From Bacteroidales bacterium (GTDB lineage: Bacteria > Bacteroidota > Bacteroidia > Bacteroidales > UBA932), in the NCBI GenBank assembly GCA_017519185.1, contig JAFWSX010000013.1, forward strand, positions 24,884 to 88,883: a DNA stretch of 64,000 bases, given 5' to 3'. The notes under the pieces are model-generated. The model was not told where the DNA came from and searched no databases. It saw nothing but the letters and a program-made list of their open reading frames with translations. The position numbers and the translations under genes are program-made. This document shows, piece by piece, positions 1 through 10,900 of the stretch (positions are counted from its first letter, which is position 1; each line of letters starts with the position of its first letter).

Positions 1-1070
1 TCTGTGATCACGTCGGCCGTCTTGAACTCCGGGTTGGCACGGAATGTGTCCGCAACGGTCCTGACGACTTTCTGGTCCTTGGGAGTGTATGCCCTAAGGG
101 CGTGCTGTATCCTGTTACCAAGCTGTCCCAGGACGTTGTCCGGGAGGTCGGTGGGAGCCTGCGTCACGAAATATATGCCGACGCCCTTGGAGCGGATGAG
201 TCGGATGACCTGCTCGATCTTGTCGGTGAGGGCCTTGGATGTGCCTTCGAAGAGGGTGTGGGCCTCGTCGAAGAAGAACACCAGCTTGGGAAGGGCCATA
301 TCGCCCACTTCAGGCATCTTGGAGTACAGTTCGGTGATGAGCCACAGCAGGAAGGTGGAATAGAGCTTGGGCTGGAGCATCAGCTTGTCGGCTACGAGCA
401 CGTTCATCACGCCGCGGCCGTTCTCGGTGTCGAGGAGGTCTTCCACGTCGAAGGCCGGCTCGCCGAAGAACTGCTGTCCGCCCTGGTTTTCGAGGGTGAG
501 GATGGCGCGCTGGATGGCTCCTACGCTGGCCGGGGAGATGTTGCCGTACTGGGTTGTGAAGCTGGCTGCGTTCTTGCCCACGAAATCGAGCATCATACGC
601 AGGTCCTTGAGGTCCAGGAGCAGCAGGTTGGCTTCGTCTGCTATCCTGAAGAGGATGTTCAGCACTCCTTCCTGGGTGTCGTTGAGCTCAAGTATCCTTG
701 ACAGCAGCTGGGGACCCATAGCAGACACGGTGGTGCGCATAGGGAAACCCTGCTCTCCGAATACGTCATAGAAACGGGTGGGGTTGCCGGCGAACTTGGG
801 GTCTTCGATGCCGAACTCGGCGCAGCGCTTCTCGATGAAGCCGGACATCTTGCCGGTCTGGCTGATGCCGGACAGGTCGCCTTTCATATCGGCCATGAAG
901 CAGGGAACTCCTGCCTGCGAGAAGGTTTCAGCGACTACCTGCAGGGAGACGGTCTTACCTGTACCGGTCGCTCCGGCAATGAGGCCGTGCCTGTTGGCCA
1001 TTTCACCATTGATGTATATGGGGCCGTTCGCGCTGTGGGCCACGTAGAGTTTGTTGTCAGGAGATAACAT
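1..1070 (-). CDS. HerA-like/DUF853 helicase ATPase (3' end cut by window)
   Basis: P-loop ATPase of the HerA/DUF853 family; such proteins are thought to be DNA-translocating ATPases, but the physiological role of the DUF853 branch is unclear. The visible 356 residues start at the ATG at 1068-1070 and carry a Walker A motif (GATGTGKT, about residue 33) and a Walker B motif (LVFFFDEAHTLF) near residue 290, followed by a sensor-like TQAPTDLP stretch. The C-terminus lies left of position 1. A TAAATTTG element on the minus strand (1104-1111) is a likely promoter; it lies back to back with the promoter of the next gene. Family assignment is confident, function is not. Confidence 0.85.
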   Translation of the reverse strand, partial: MLSPDNKLYVAHSANGPIYINGEMANRHGLIAGATGTGKTVSLQVVAETFSQAGVPCFMADMKGDLSGISQTGKMSGFIEKRCAEFGIEDPKFAGNPTRFYDVFGEQGFPMRTTVSAMGPQLLSRILELNDTQEGVLNILFRIADEANLLLLDLKDLRMMLDFVGKNAASFTTQYGNISPASVGAIQRAILTLENQGGQQFFGEPAFDVEDLLDTENGRGVMNVLVADKLMLQPKLYSTFLLWLITELYSKMPEVGDMALPKLVFFFDEAHTLFEGTSKALTDKIEQVIRLIRSKGVGIYFVTQAPTDLPDNVLGQLGNRIQHALRAYTPKDQKVVRTVADTFRANPEFKTADVIT

Positions 1071-1103
1071 AAGCTGTATTGTTTCGCATTGTTGAGATGA
1101 AGA

Positions 1104-1129
1104 CAAATTTAACAAATTCCATATATTTG
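1104..1129. promoter_or_regulatory. Divergent promoter elements (HerA-like / esterase)
   Basis: Two Bacteroidetes -7 type boxes (TAnnTTTG) face apart in an AT-rich 78-bp gap: TAAATTTG on the minus strand (1104-1111) and TATATTTG on the plus strand (1122-1129). No well-spaced -33 TTTG is visible for either, so these are assigned on the -7 box and position alone. Confidence 0.5.
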
Positions 1130-1148
1130 TAAGACACAATTCTGCATT

Positions 1149-1970
1149 ATGAAGAAAATCCTCTTATCATTCGTGGCCGTGATGGTGGCTTTTTCAGCCT
1201 TCGCACAGCGGCAGCAGCAGCGCAGCACGGTAGAATATCTTACCGACGAAAACATTTTCTATTCGCGCAACACCGATGCGTATTCCCTTGAGAGATGCGT
1301 GCTTGACGTGTATTTTCCCAAAGGCGTTCAGGACTGCCCGGTGATAGTGTGGTTCCACGGCGGCGGACTGACATCCGGCAACAAGTTCATCCCGGAACAG
1401 CTCAAGAACCGCGGATATGTGGTGGTAGCAGCCAACTACCGTCTTATGCCCAAGGTTGAGGTGACGGAATGCATAGACGATGCCGCGGCGGCCGTGGCCT
1501 GGGTATTCGACAACGCCAGGAAATACGGCGGTGACCCCGACAACATCTATGTCAGCGGCCACTCCGCAGGAGGATATCTCACCAGTATGATAGGTCTCGA
1601 CAAGAAATGGCTTGAGAAATACGGCAAGGATGCCGACCGCCTGGCTGCCCTGATCCCTTTCAGCGGCCAGGTGATGACACACTATGAGTACCGCAAGCGC
1701 CACGGCGGCCAGGAACTCCTGCCGACCATCGACGACACGGCTCCCATCGCGCACATCCGTGCCGACGGTCCGCCCTACGTCATCGTCTCAGGCGACCGCG
1801 AGCAGGAACTCTACGGCCGCTATGAGGAGAATGCCTATATGTGGCGTATGATGAAGCTCATAGGCCACGAGCAGACTTTCATCTACGAACTTGACGGATA
1901 CAGCCACGGAGCTATGGCTGAGCCTGCCTTCCACATCCTGAGGCAGTATGTGAAGAGAAGAGTAGACTAG
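1149..1970 (+). CDS. Secreted alpha/beta hydrolase (esterase/lipase-like)
   Basis: A 273-residue alpha/beta hydrolase of the BD-FAE/acetylesterase type. The N-terminus is a signal peptide ending near AFAQ, so the enzyme is exported. The oxyanion motif HGGG (WFHGGGLTSG) precedes the nucleophile elbow GHSAGG; Asp in VSGDREQ and His in GYSHGA complete a plausible triad. Such enzymes typically remove acetyl or feruloyl groups from glycans, but the substrate cannot be read from sequence. It ends in a 4-bp tail-to-tail overlap with murB. Confidence 0.85.
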   Translation: MKKILLSFVAVMVAFSAFAQRQQQRSTVEYLTDENIFYSRNTDAYSLERCVLDVYFPKGVQDCPVIVWFHGGGLTSGNKFIPEQLKNRGYVVVAANYRLMPKVEVTECIDDAAAAVAWVFDNARKYGGDPDNIYVSGHSAGGYLTSMIGLDKKWLEKYGKDADRLAALIPFSGQVMTHYEYRKRHGGQELLPTIDDTAPIAHIRADGPPYVIVSGDREQELYGRYEENAYMWRMMKLIGHEQTFIYELDGYSHGAMAEPAFHILRQYVKRRVD

Positions 1971-2944
1971 ACAGTCTCGACCTCGGGCTTGAGGGTTACT
2001 CCGAAGGTTTCTTCCACCTTTTTGATGATATTGTCGGCGAGCCGGATGATGTCTGCTGCGCAGGCGTGTCCGCGGTTCACCAGGATCAGCGCGTGCTTTT
2101 CGTATACCGCTGCATCACCTGCTGACATATCCTTGCATCCGCTTCGGTCGATGAGCCAGCCTGCGGACAGTTTCACGCCTCGTCCGGTGGCAGTAGGATA
2201 GTGGGGCATATCGGGATATTTCTTTTGAAGTGCGGTGAATACCTTCTTGCTGACAACGGGGTTCATAAAGAAACTGCCTGCGCTTCCGATGACTTCCGGG
2301 TCAGGCAGCTTCGACTGCCTGGTAGCGATGACGGCCTCCCTCACTTTCTGGAGGGTCGGCTCGCCTTCGATCCTGGCGGCCAGGTTGCCGTATTCCAGCG
2401 AGAAAGACGGGACGAGCGAAAGCTTGAACACCACCTTAAGCACGAAATACCGCTTGCCGCTCTTCTTGAAAACGCTGGAGCGGTAGCCATATTCACATTC
2501 GTCGGGAAAGAACACCCTGGGATGCCCTGCAACCGTGTCATAGACCTCCACCGAACTCACCAGGCTGCCGGCCTCGGCGCCGTAGGCTCCGATATTCTGC
2601 ACGGCAGCGGCACCCACGTCACCGGGAATCAGGGATAGATTCTCGGCCCCATACCAACCATTCTCCACACAGAGCGCCACAAAGTCATCCCAGCGCATAC
2701 CTGCGCCGACCCGCACGCGTACATATCCGTTGCCTCGGGAAACTTCCCAGCTTGTGTCGGTGCAGCGGAACACGCTGCCTTCAAATACGGGCTTCGAGAA
2801 AAGCAGGTTGCTGCCTGCACCCACGGGAAGCCAGGGCTTGGGAGCCTTGGCCAGGCAGGCCTCGAGCTGCTCCGAATCCGTATATTCGAACCAGTTGTCG
2901 GTGCAGGCCTCGAGGCCCAGCGTGTTCGGAATCCTGACTGCCAT
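1967..2944 (-). CDS. murB: UDP-N-acetylenolpyruvoylglucosamine reductase
   Basis: MurB, 325 residues, reduces UDP-GlcNAc-enolpyruvate to UDP-MurNAc with NADPH and FAD in cytoplasmic peptidoglycan precursor synthesis. FAD-binding motifs VGAGSNLLFS and QNIGAYGAE are present, as is the catalytic Ser in SAGSFFMNP and the C-terminal AGWLIDRSGCK block, which mark a type I MurB. It lies 7 bp downstream of the peptidase gene on the same strand and may be cotranscribed with it. The partner step, MurA, is about 10 kb away in this window. Confidence 0.96.
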   Translation of the reverse strand: MAVRIPNTLGLEACTDNWFEYTDSEQLEACLAKAPKPWLPVGAGSNLLFSKPVFEGSVFRCTDTSWEVSRGNGYVRVRVGAGMRWDDFVALCVENGWYGAENLSLIPGDVGAAAVQNIGAYGAEAGSLVSSVEVYDTVAGHPRVFFPDECEYGYRSSVFKKSGKRYFVLKVVFKLSLVPSFSLEYGNLAARIEGEPTLQKVREAVIATRQSKLPDPEVIGSAGSFFMNPVVSKKVFTALQKKYPDMPHYPTATGRGVKLSAGWLIDRSGCKDMSAGDAAVYEKHALILVNRGHACAADIIRLADNIIKKVEETFGVTLKPEVETV

Positions 2945-2951
2945 AGCCAGT

Positions 2952-4328
2952 TTAGAACATATAGTCCCAGCAGGGGAGCATCACGTGCTCGCCGCTGAGG
3001 GCATTGATGGATTTGCTGTCAAGATACTTGCGGTTGATGACGATGCGGAAGAGATATTCGTCGAACCAGCGGTCGGTGAATGTGAGGTAGCCGTGGTCGC
3101 CCGATGCGGCGCCCCAGCTGTTCTCGAACTGCCATTTGACGGGCACGTCATTGTCGTCGGTGTCGCAGGCCACTATCAGCATTGCGTGAGACGAACCGCT
3201 CTGGCGGGTGAGGATGCGGGCTTTCTTGTCCATAGCCAGCTTCACTCCCATAAGGCTCTCGTAATCGTAGGTACCGGGGTCGAGGATGCCGGCGCCTGCG
3301 GCGGTGTTGCTCTGCTTGCCCACGTCGCACGATGCGTACATCGGCTCGTCAGCCTTGATGGACTTCAGTGCTGCGACCTTGATCACGTCATTGGGCAGGT
3401 TGAGGTAATACCAGTTGATGCCTTCCACGCTGTTGCGGTAGTTCTCTATCTCGTAGACCTTGTAGTAGGGCCTGGTGGGGTCGTTCATTATCATCACGTA
3501 GGTGTCCGGATTGTAGTTGGCCGGAATCACGCTCTTGTAGAACTCGGCGGGGGTGGTCTTCACGGTCTGCACCTTGCCGTCCTTGTCCTTGTAGCGCCAG
3601 GTGAACTCTGCCGGGGGCTCGCCGAGGCAGAGGGCCAGCACGCGGTAAACATCCTTGAGGATCTCGACCTTCTGGTCGCGCACAGCAGCGATAGACTTGC
3701 CGGCAGCGCACATCTCGCGGAGCTCATATCCGCCTGCGCGCAGCCTTTCGTTGAGGATGCTCAGCATCTGGCTGGTGTTGTTGGAATGCTCGGTCTCGGG
3801 CATAATCTCGGCAGGTACCACGCCGTATTTCTCGCCGATGTTCCAGAACAGGTTCCATACGCCTCCGTCGCTCACCGGGCTCTTGAAATAAGTCACTACC
3901 TCGCGGTCGTCGAACGAGCGGTCGGCAGTGGCTATGATGTCCTCCAGGAAGAGGTTGGCCTTCTCGAACATATCCCAGAAATAGCTGAAGTTGTGCGAGA
4001 AGTCGAAGCTGCTGACATTGTAGCGCTTCATCGCGATGGGACGAAGCTGGTTCATCGAAGTGAACATCCAGCAGCGGCCGGAGCTCTGCTGGTCGGTGAT
4101 GCCCTTGACGGAGGTGGTATACTTGAAGAAGTGGTCCACGGGCTCGGCCGAATGGTTCAGGGCAAGGGCCTTGATGCTCTTGTTGTTGACGAGTATGTTC
4201 TGGATGGCGGCAGTGGAGCCGTCCTTGACGAAGCTCGACTGAATCTTGCTCAGCTCTGAAGGAGAGATGGTCTGGGCGCAGACCGTTGCGCAGATAAGCA
4301 GCGCAGGCAATGACAATATCTTTTTCAT
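2952..4328 (-). CDS. Secreted aminopeptidase C (peptidase C1B, bleomycin-hydrolase type)
   Basis: A papain-fold C1B peptidase of 458 residues, close to the usual length of PepC/bleomycin hydrolase. The active-site Cys is in SSGRCWMF, the His in GSSHAMLI and the Asn in ENSWG. Unlike cytosolic PepC it begins with a signal peptide (cleavage near VCAQ), so it probably acts in the periplasm or outside. This is common in Bacteroidales, where exported peptidases supply amino acids. It is divergent from the M24 peptidase gene, with a 49-bp gap between start codons. Confidence 0.92.
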   Translation of the reverse strand: MKKILSLPALLICATVCAQTISPSELSKIQSSFVKDGSTAAIQNILVNNKSIKALALNHSAEPVDHFFKYTTSVKGITDQQSSGRCWMFTSMNQLRPIAMKRYNVSSFDFSHNFSYFWDMFEKANLFLEDIIATADRSFDDREVVTYFKSPVSDGGVWNLFWNIGEKYGVVPAEIMPETEHSNNTSQMLSILNERLRAGGYELREMCAAGKSIAAVRDQKVEILKDVYRVLALCLGEPPAEFTWRYKDKDGKVQTVKTTPAEFYKSVIPANYNPDTYVMIMNDPTRPYYKVYEIENYRNSVEGINWYYLNLPNDVIKVAALKSIKADEPMYASCDVGKQSNTAAGAGILDPGTYDYESLMGVKLAMDKKARILTRQSGSSHAMLIVACDTDDNDVPVKWQFENSWGAASGDHGYLTFTDRWFDEYLFRIVINRKYLDSKSINALSGEHVMLPCWDYMF

Positions 4329-4377
4329 AATGGTACAAAGTTAATTAACTTTACACGTTACATAAAAACTTAAATCT

Positions 4378-5772
4378 ATGTTCAGCAGAAATATTTACGT
4401 CTCACGCAGACAGAAACTCATAAAGAGCGTCAAGGAAGGCCTGCTCCTTTTCCTTGGCAACGGCGAAGCTCCCCTAAACTACAGCGACAACCAGTACACC
4501 TTCCGTCAGGACAGCACCTGGCTGTACTATTTCGGCATAGACAAGCCCGATATGGCAGCCATCATCGATGTCGAGAGCGGTGAGGAGAAAATCTTCGGTG
4601 ACGACGTCGACATCGACGACATCATCTGGATGGGTCCCCAGCCCTCTGTCGCAAGCCAGGCGGAAGAAGTGGGAGTGTCCAGGACAGCGCCTCTGGCAGA
4701 CCTTGACAGGGTGGTGAAGGCAGCATTGGCCAAGGGCCGCAAGGTTCATTTCCTGCCTCCCTACCGTTTCCGCAATATGATATGGCTGAACTCCCTGCTG
4801 GGCGTGGGCTTCGACAGGATGAAGGAAGAGGCCAGCGTGGAGTTCATCAAGGCAGTCGTCGAGATGCGCCTTGTCAAGGAGCCCTGCGAGATACAGCAGA
4901 TAGACCTGGCCTGCAACCTGGGATACGCGATGCATATGGCCGCAACCAAGCTGATGAAGCCCGGGATGCTTGAGCAGGACCTCGTGGGTGTGATGGAAGG
5001 CGTGGTGATCAGCGGTGGCTATATTCCTTCGTTCCCCACTATCCTGTCGCAGAACGGTGAGACGCTGCACAACCATTCGCATCACCAGGTGCTGACCGAA
5101 GGCCGCCTGACCGTGATCGACGCCGGAGCGGAGATAGCCAGCCACTACTGCTCCGACTTTACCCGCACGCTGCCCTGCAGCGGTCGTTTCACTGAACAAC
5201 AGAAGGACATCTACACCATAGTTTCGGAAGGCAACAACCTGGCGCTGGGTCTTGCCCGTCCCGGCATCAGCTACCGCGAGGTACATCTGTCAGTGTGCCG
5301 CCTTATGCTTCAGGGCCTGAAGAACCTCGGTCTGGTGAAGGGTGACGTGGACGAAGCCCTCGCCGCAGGCGCCGCCGGACTGTTCATGCCTCACGGCCTC
5401 GGTCACAATATGGGCCTCGACGTGCACGATATGGAGAACCTCGGAGAGAACTATGTGGGTTACGACGAGACAGTCACCCGCTCTACCCAGCTCGGCCTCG
5501 GCTCGCTGCGTATGGCCAGGGTGCTGAAGCCCGGTAACGTGGTGACCGACGAGCCCGGCATATATTTCATCCCCGCCCTCATCGACAAATGGAAAGCAGA
5601 AGGCACCTGCCGTGACTTCATTGCGTTCGACAAGCTGGACGCATACCGCAGTTTCGGCGGCATCCGCATCGAGGACGACCTGCTCATCACCGAGAGCGGC
5701 GCACGCCTGCTCGGCTCGAAACGCCTCCCGAGGACGGTAGAAGAAGTTGAAAACGCAATGGCACAGGAATAA
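4378..5772 (+). CDS. pepP: Xaa-Pro aminopeptidase (M24B)
   Basis: A 464-residue M24 metallopeptidase that removes an N-terminal residue next to proline. The five metal ligands of the pita-bread fold are visible: Asp in VIDAGAE and in SDFTRT, His in MPHGLGHNMG, Glu in DEPGIY and in GIRIEDD. An N-terminal creatinase-like domain covers about residues 1-150. There is no signal peptide, so it should be cytoplasmic. Two bases separate it from the S9 peptidase gene, indicating one operon in which oligopeptides are released and proline-containing peptides trimmed. Confidence 0.93.
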   Translation: MFSRNIYVSRRQKLIKSVKEGLLLFLGNGEAPLNYSDNQYTFRQDSTWLYYFGIDKPDMAAIIDVESGEEKIFGDDVDIDDIIWMGPQPSVASQAEEVGVSRTAPLADLDRVVKAALAKGRKVHFLPPYRFRNMIWLNSLLGVGFDRMKEEASVEFIKAVVEMRLVKEPCEIQQIDLACNLGYAMHMAATKLMKPGMLEQDLVGVMEGVVISGGYIPSFPTILSQNGETLHNHSHHQVLTEGRLTVIDAGAEIASHYCSDFTRTLPCSGRFTEQQKDIYTIVSEGNNLALGLARPGISYREVHLSVCRLMLQGLKNLGLVKGDVDEALAAGAAGLFMPHGLGHNMGLDVHDMENLGENYVGYDETVTRSTQLGLGSLRMARVLKPGNVVTDEPGIYFIPALIDKWKAEGTCRDFIAFDKLDAYRSFGGIRIEDDLLITESGARLLGSKRLPRTVEEVENAMAQE

Positions 5773-5774
5773 TT

Positions 5775-7868
5775 ATGAAAAAAGCACTCATCATAGCCTT
5801 GATTATGGCAATCTTATCTATGACGGCCTGCAAGACGCAGCAGGCAGACAGCGGCGAGATCGCAAAACCCGAAAACCTTGCAGCAGGAGGCCATTTCACA
5901 GCCGAAATAATGCACCAACTCGGCAAGGTGTCCGACCCTCAGGTGAGCCCTGACGGCAGCCGCATCCTCTTTGGAGTGACTTATACCAGCATAGAGCAGA
6001 ACAAAGGCGTCCGCCAGCTGTTCGTGATGGACATAGACGGAAGCGGCCGCACCCAGATCACACATTCTGGCAAAAGCTGCTCGAATGCACGCTGGCTTGA
6101 CGACAAGACAATCGTATACCTTTGCGGAGGACAGATGTACAAGATTCCCGCAGCCGGAGGCGCTGCAGTGCAGGTAAGCAATGTTGAAGGAGGTATGTCC
6201 GAGTTCAAGCTGTCCGACGACTTCAGCAAGGTGATGTATGCCGGTACGGTGAAGAACTACACCGCCCCGACCGACGTATATCCCGACCTGGACAAGGCTA
6301 CGGTCCGCACAATCGACGGCCTTATGTACCGTCACTGGGACCATTTCGTGGAGGATATACCCCATACTTTCGTTGCCTCTTTCGACGGCAGCAAGGTCGG
6401 CGAGGGTAAGGACATCCTCGAAGGCCAGCCTTTCGAACTCCCCACCGAGCCTTTCGGAGGCCTGGAGCAGCTCAGCTGGAGCCCTGACGGCAGCAAGATT
6501 GCCTACTCCTGCCGCAAGCTGACAGGAATCGACTATGCTTTCTCCACAAATACCGACATCTATCTCTATGACGTAGCTACCGGAGCCTGCGAGAACCTCA
6601 CCGAAGGCATGCCGGGCTACGACACCGAGCCCGTGTTCAGCCCCAAAGGCGATATGATAGCCTGGTGCAGTATGGAAAGGGCCCGCTACGAGGCCGACAA
6701 GGTGCGCATCTTCGTGATGGACCTTGCTACCCGCAGCAAGAGAGAGCTGACTGCCGATTTCAAATACAACGGCTCGATACCGGTGTGGAGCGCAGACCAG
6801 CGCTACATCTATTTCGCATCGCTCGTGGAAGGCGTCCAGGAAATCTGGCGCTGCGACCTTGCCTCTTCTAAGATGGAGCGTGTCACCCCCCAGCACGAAT
6901 GGTATGACTTCGACACTCCGGCAGTGCTTGCCGACAGGATGATAACCACCAACCAGTCGATGATGCGTCCTTCGGAGATCGTTTCCGTGTCGCTTGCCGA
7001 CGGCAGCTGGAAGCAGCTCACCCACGAGAACGACGACATCCTGGCTAAGCTGGAACAGCCCAAAGTTGAGGAGCGCTGGATCACCACCACCGACGGCAAG
7101 AAGATGCTCACCTGGGTGCTCTATCCCGACGGCTTCGACGCTTCGAAGACCTATCCTGCCATTCTGGTATGCCTCGGAGGCCCCCAGGGCACGCTGAGCC
7201 AGAGCTGGTCGACCCGCTGGAACTACCGTCTGATGTGCTCGCAGGGCTATATAATGGTGCTTCCCAACCGTCGCGGAACTACAGCCTTCGGACAGGAATG
7301 GACAGAGCAGATATCCGGTGACTACATCGGCCAGAACATGCAGGACTACCTGCGTGCCGCAGACGTTATGCTTGCGGAGCCGTATGTGGGCAAGATGGCC
7401 GCAGTGGGAGCAAGCTATGGCGGATATTCGGTATACTATCTGGCCGGCATCCACAGAGGCCGCTTCAGCGCTTTTATAGCGCACGCAGGCATCTTCAATG
7501 AAGAGCATATGTATGAGATGACCGAAGAAATGTGGTTCCCCGACTGGGACAACGGCGGAATAGCCCGTCCCGACGAGGTTATGGCCGGAGCTCCCTGGAG
7601 CGACAATCCGGTTGCCCGCCGCCACTACGCCAACTCTCCGCACACTCTCATCAAGAACTGGGACACTCCCATAATGGTCATCCACGGAGAGCTTGACTAC
7701 CGCGTGCCCGTGGACCAGGGCATGGCGGCATTCAACGCAGCCCAGATGATGGGCGTGCCTTCGAAGATGCTGCTCTTCCCCGACGAGAACCACTGGGTGC
7801 TCAAGCCCCAGAACTCGGTGTACTGGCACCGCCAGTTCTTCGAGTGGCTTGACCGCTGGTGCAAGTAG
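5775..7868 (+). CDS. S9 family prolyl-oligopeptidase-type lipoprotein
   Basis: A 697-residue S9 serine peptidase. The start is a lipoprotein signal with the lipobox MTAC (Cys19). Residues about 45-430 form a TolB/WD40-like beta-propeller (repeated SPDGS-type blocks), and the C-terminal third is the alpha/beta hydrolase domain with nucleophile Ser in GASYGGY, Asp in GELDYRVP and His in DENHWV. Such enzymes cleave acyl- or dipeptidyl groups from short peptides. It follows the M24 peptidase by 2 bp and is followed by a hairpin terminator at 7882-7912. Confidence 0.92.
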   Translation: MKKALIIALIMAILSMTACKTQQADSGEIAKPENLAAGGHFTAEIMHQLGKVSDPQVSPDGSRILFGVTYTSIEQNKGVRQLFVMDIDGSGRTQITHSGKSCSNARWLDDKTIVYLCGGQMYKIPAAGGAAVQVSNVEGGMSEFKLSDDFSKVMYAGTVKNYTAPTDVYPDLDKATVRTIDGLMYRHWDHFVEDIPHTFVASFDGSKVGEGKDILEGQPFELPTEPFGGLEQLSWSPDGSKIAYSCRKLTGIDYAFSTNTDIYLYDVATGACENLTEGMPGYDTEPVFSPKGDMIAWCSMERARYEADKVRIFVMDLATRSKRELTADFKYNGSIPVWSADQRYIYFASLVEGVQEIWRCDLASSKMERVTPQHEWYDFDTPAVLADRMITTNQSMMRPSEIVSVSLADGSWKQLTHENDDILAKLEQPKVEERWITTTDGKKMLTWVLYPDGFDASKTYPAILVCLGGPQGTLSQSWSTRWNYRLMCSQGYIMVLPNRRGTTAFGQEWTEQISGDYIGQNMQDYLRAADVMLAEPYVGKMAAVGASYGGYSVYYLAGIHRGRFSAFIAHAGIFNEEHMYEMTEEMWFPDWDNGGIARPDEVMAGAPWSDNPVARRHYANSPHTLIKNWDTPIMVIHGELDYRVPVDQGMAAFNAAQMMGVPSKMLLFPDENHWVLKPQNSVYWHRQFFEWLDRWCK

Positions 7869-7881
7869 GACTTCCTGAGTG

Positions 7882-7912
7882 ATGCCACCCCAATCCGGGT
7901 GGCATGCTTTTA
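7882..7912 (+). terminator. Rho-independent terminator after the peptidase operon
   Basis: Perfect 9-bp stem ATGCCACCC / GGGTGGCAT (7882-7890 with 7897-7905) with a 6-nt loop, followed by a short T run (gctttta). It lies 14 bp after the S9 peptidase stop. Confidence 0.8.
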
Positions 7913-7946
7913 GCTAATATGACTGTCAAATCAATATTGACTAGTT

Positions 7947-10900
7947 ATGGTAACTCTTTATTTACTCCTCGGACTAGTGTACAATACCCAAAACCCCCAA
8001 TGGAACACGGCGCAGTATGCGCAATTGTGGAATCAGGTAGAGAAGGCTCTCAATGACGGAAAGCCGCAGACTGCCGCAAAATATCTCGGAGAACTCGAAG
8101 AGATGACCCGCAACGCCGGGGACGAACTCGAGCGCCTCGAGGTGATGCGCCAGAGGTACGACTGTATGTCGCGCTACAACTGGAAGGAAGCGCGGGATTA
8201 CTATGACAATTATACCTCGTTCAGGGACTCTGTATTCAGTGACCTCGATTCCAACATAGAAAAATATAACAGGCACCCACGGGTCATAATGCTCATCACA
8301 GAGAAGATCTCGCGTCTCTACAATGCCGAGAATTCCAAGGATGAGAAGAACCAGAGCGAGGATGTATTCAAGAACATCCGCAAGATGTGCCAGGAAGCCA
8401 TCAAGGCCTTCCCGAAGTCAGACCATACGGACCGGCTTCGCAGCATCATAGCCAATATGGATTCAGCCTGGCTGAACTTCAGCGGGCCCGACAGGGGCTA
8501 TCCCGGTTCAGAGTTCACATATGAGGTGAACACAAAGAACATCGCTTCCGCCGACTTCAAGGTCTACAGGCTCACCGGCCGCTACAGCATCGGCGACGGG
8601 GAGAAGTTTGCGAAATATGACAGCGGTTCTTCACGCTGCGTGCTGGTCGGCTCCAGGAAGCTCGACTCTTTCAAGAACAAGTACAATATCAGCGAAGAGC
8701 TGAAGACCAGCTGGAAATTCGAGCAGGAAGGTCTATATGTCGTCAAGATTGTCTCAGGAGACAAGTATTCATACGAAGAAGTCTACATCAGCCGTGTGGC
8801 AGTCGCCCAACGCGATGCTGACGGCAAGCACGAAGTCTATGCGGTAGACGCGATGAGCGGCAAGCCCTACGACAAGATGTCCGTCACCACTTACCGTGAA
8901 GGCCGCGGCAGCGGCATTTTCCTTTCGCCGGTGATTTTCTCGACGAAAGAATATGCCCAAGACGGCTTCGTCACGCTGAACCAGAAGCTCTATGAGTCTC
9001 CCCAGAATTACGCAATGCTCGCAGTGGAGGCCGAAGGTGACTCTTTCTCAGGCCCGCTGGGCATCAGCAAGCCCTACATTAGGAACTACCGCGAAGAAAG
9101 GATTGATGAAGGCGTCTATGTATACACCGACCGCAGGCTCTACAAGCCTACCGACGAGATCCATTTCAAGCTTATCGCCTACCGCTCCGACGGCAAGAAG
9201 GGCAAGGTGATAGAAGGCAAGAACCTGGAGGTCGCGCTCTATGCTCCTGCCGAGAGCAAGCCCGTGGCCAGGGTGAATGTCGTGACCAATGCCTACGGCT
9301 CGGCCAGCGGCTCGTTTAAGATTCCCGAGGGAAGCCGCAACGGCAGTTACTCTATCCGTACGGACTGGGGCGGTACGAGCGTGCACGTCGAGGAATATGT
9401 CACTCCCGATTTCTATCTGGAGATGCCGGCTCTCGAAGGCCTCTACACCTTTGATGACATCATCACCCAGACGGGTGTGGTGAAAGGCTATGCAGGAGTC
9501 GCAATGGCAGGCGCGAAGGTGGAATATACGGTGCACCGCCAGCCCCGCTGGAGAATCTGGCGCCCCGGCCAGAGCTATGAGTGGAAGCTGATCGACGAAG
9601 GCAGCGTCACCGCCGATGCCGAAGGCCGCTTCTCCATTTCGTTCAAGGCCGAAAGGCCCGAAACCGCAGAGGAAGACGACGATTTCAGCGCATCTTTCAT
9701 CGTTGAGGTGAAGGTCACCGACCGTCAGGGAGAGACTCACGAAGCGTCTCAGAGCGTGATGGTGGCTGACATCCCGCTGGAACTCAGTACTGCTTTCGCC
9801 AGCGAAGTGACGGTCAACGACACTGTCATCGCTGTCAACCGTGATGCAGAGAAATATATCCTCATCAAGGGCAACAACCGCAACGGCATACCCCAGACCA
9901 TCGACGGGACCTTCAGGCTGCTGCGCGACGGCAAGCTCGTGACAGAGGGTGATTTCACAACAGGCAAAACCCGCGACCTCGATTTCAGCACTCTGCCTTC
10001 AGGCAGCTACAAGCTGGAATACCAAGTCATCTGGCGCGGCCGCACCATTTCCGGCAGCAGGGAAGTGGCCCTGTTCTCGCCTTCCGACACCAAGGTGCCC
10101 GTGGAAAGCAAGCTGTTCTTCTATCCGCTTGAAACCGAAGGCGGCATAGAGTTCTTCGTCGGAACCACTGAGGATGACCTCTACGTCGAGGTCGAGCTTT
10201 TCGACCGCGAGAAGAAACTTTACAGAATGCCTCTGCACCTGACAAACAACGCCCGCAAGATAAGCCTGCCCTATCTCGACAAGTATAACGACTGCGTCGA
10301 GTTGTCGCTGTTCACTATAAGAGGATGCAAGAGCTATAGCGAAACCCATACTTTCAACCGTCCCGTCAGCCCTACCAGGTTCGACCTGACCATAGAGTCG
10401 TTCCGTGATCGCACCGCTCCTGAAACAGAAGAGAGTTTCATCGTGAAGGGCCCTGCCAGCGAACTGACCGTGTCGATCTTCGACGTCACCACCGACCGCT
10501 ACGGCGCCAACAATTTCTGGTTCTCTCCTTTCCGTGCCTATTATACCTACAGCCCTTCGATTTCAACCAACCTTCCCGACGGAAGGGGCAGGCTGTACCA
10601 CGAGGTTATGGGTTATGGTGCCACCGGAGGAAGGATGCTGAGCCGCAGCGTTTCGATGAACACTATGGCCAAGAACGGAATGGAAGAAGAAATGGTGATG
10701 ATGGACGATATGATGGTGGTCGAGGAAGCAGCGATGGCGCCCGCTTCAGCCGATATGCAGAGTATGGATGAAGGTGAGCAGCAGGCGGATGTCCGCAGCG
10801 ACTTCGGCGAGACGATAGCCTTCTATCCTCATCTTACAATAGGCGAAGACGGCAGGGCCGAAGTGAAATATACCACCCGCCAGGCCTTCGGCACCTTCAG

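Noticed and set aside
102..1047. Plus-strand open frames at the left edge
   Set aside because: They lie antisense to the HerA-like ATPase, which has clear Walker motifs on the minus strand.
2730..4259. 509-residue open frame on the plus strand
   Set aside because: It is antisense to murB and aminopeptidase C, has no family signature, and is rich in His/Val/Ala as expected of a shadow of GC-rich codons.
5814..7829. 671-residue open frame on the minus strand
   Set aside because: Antisense shadow of the S9 peptidase gene, whose catalytic motifs are intact on the plus strand.
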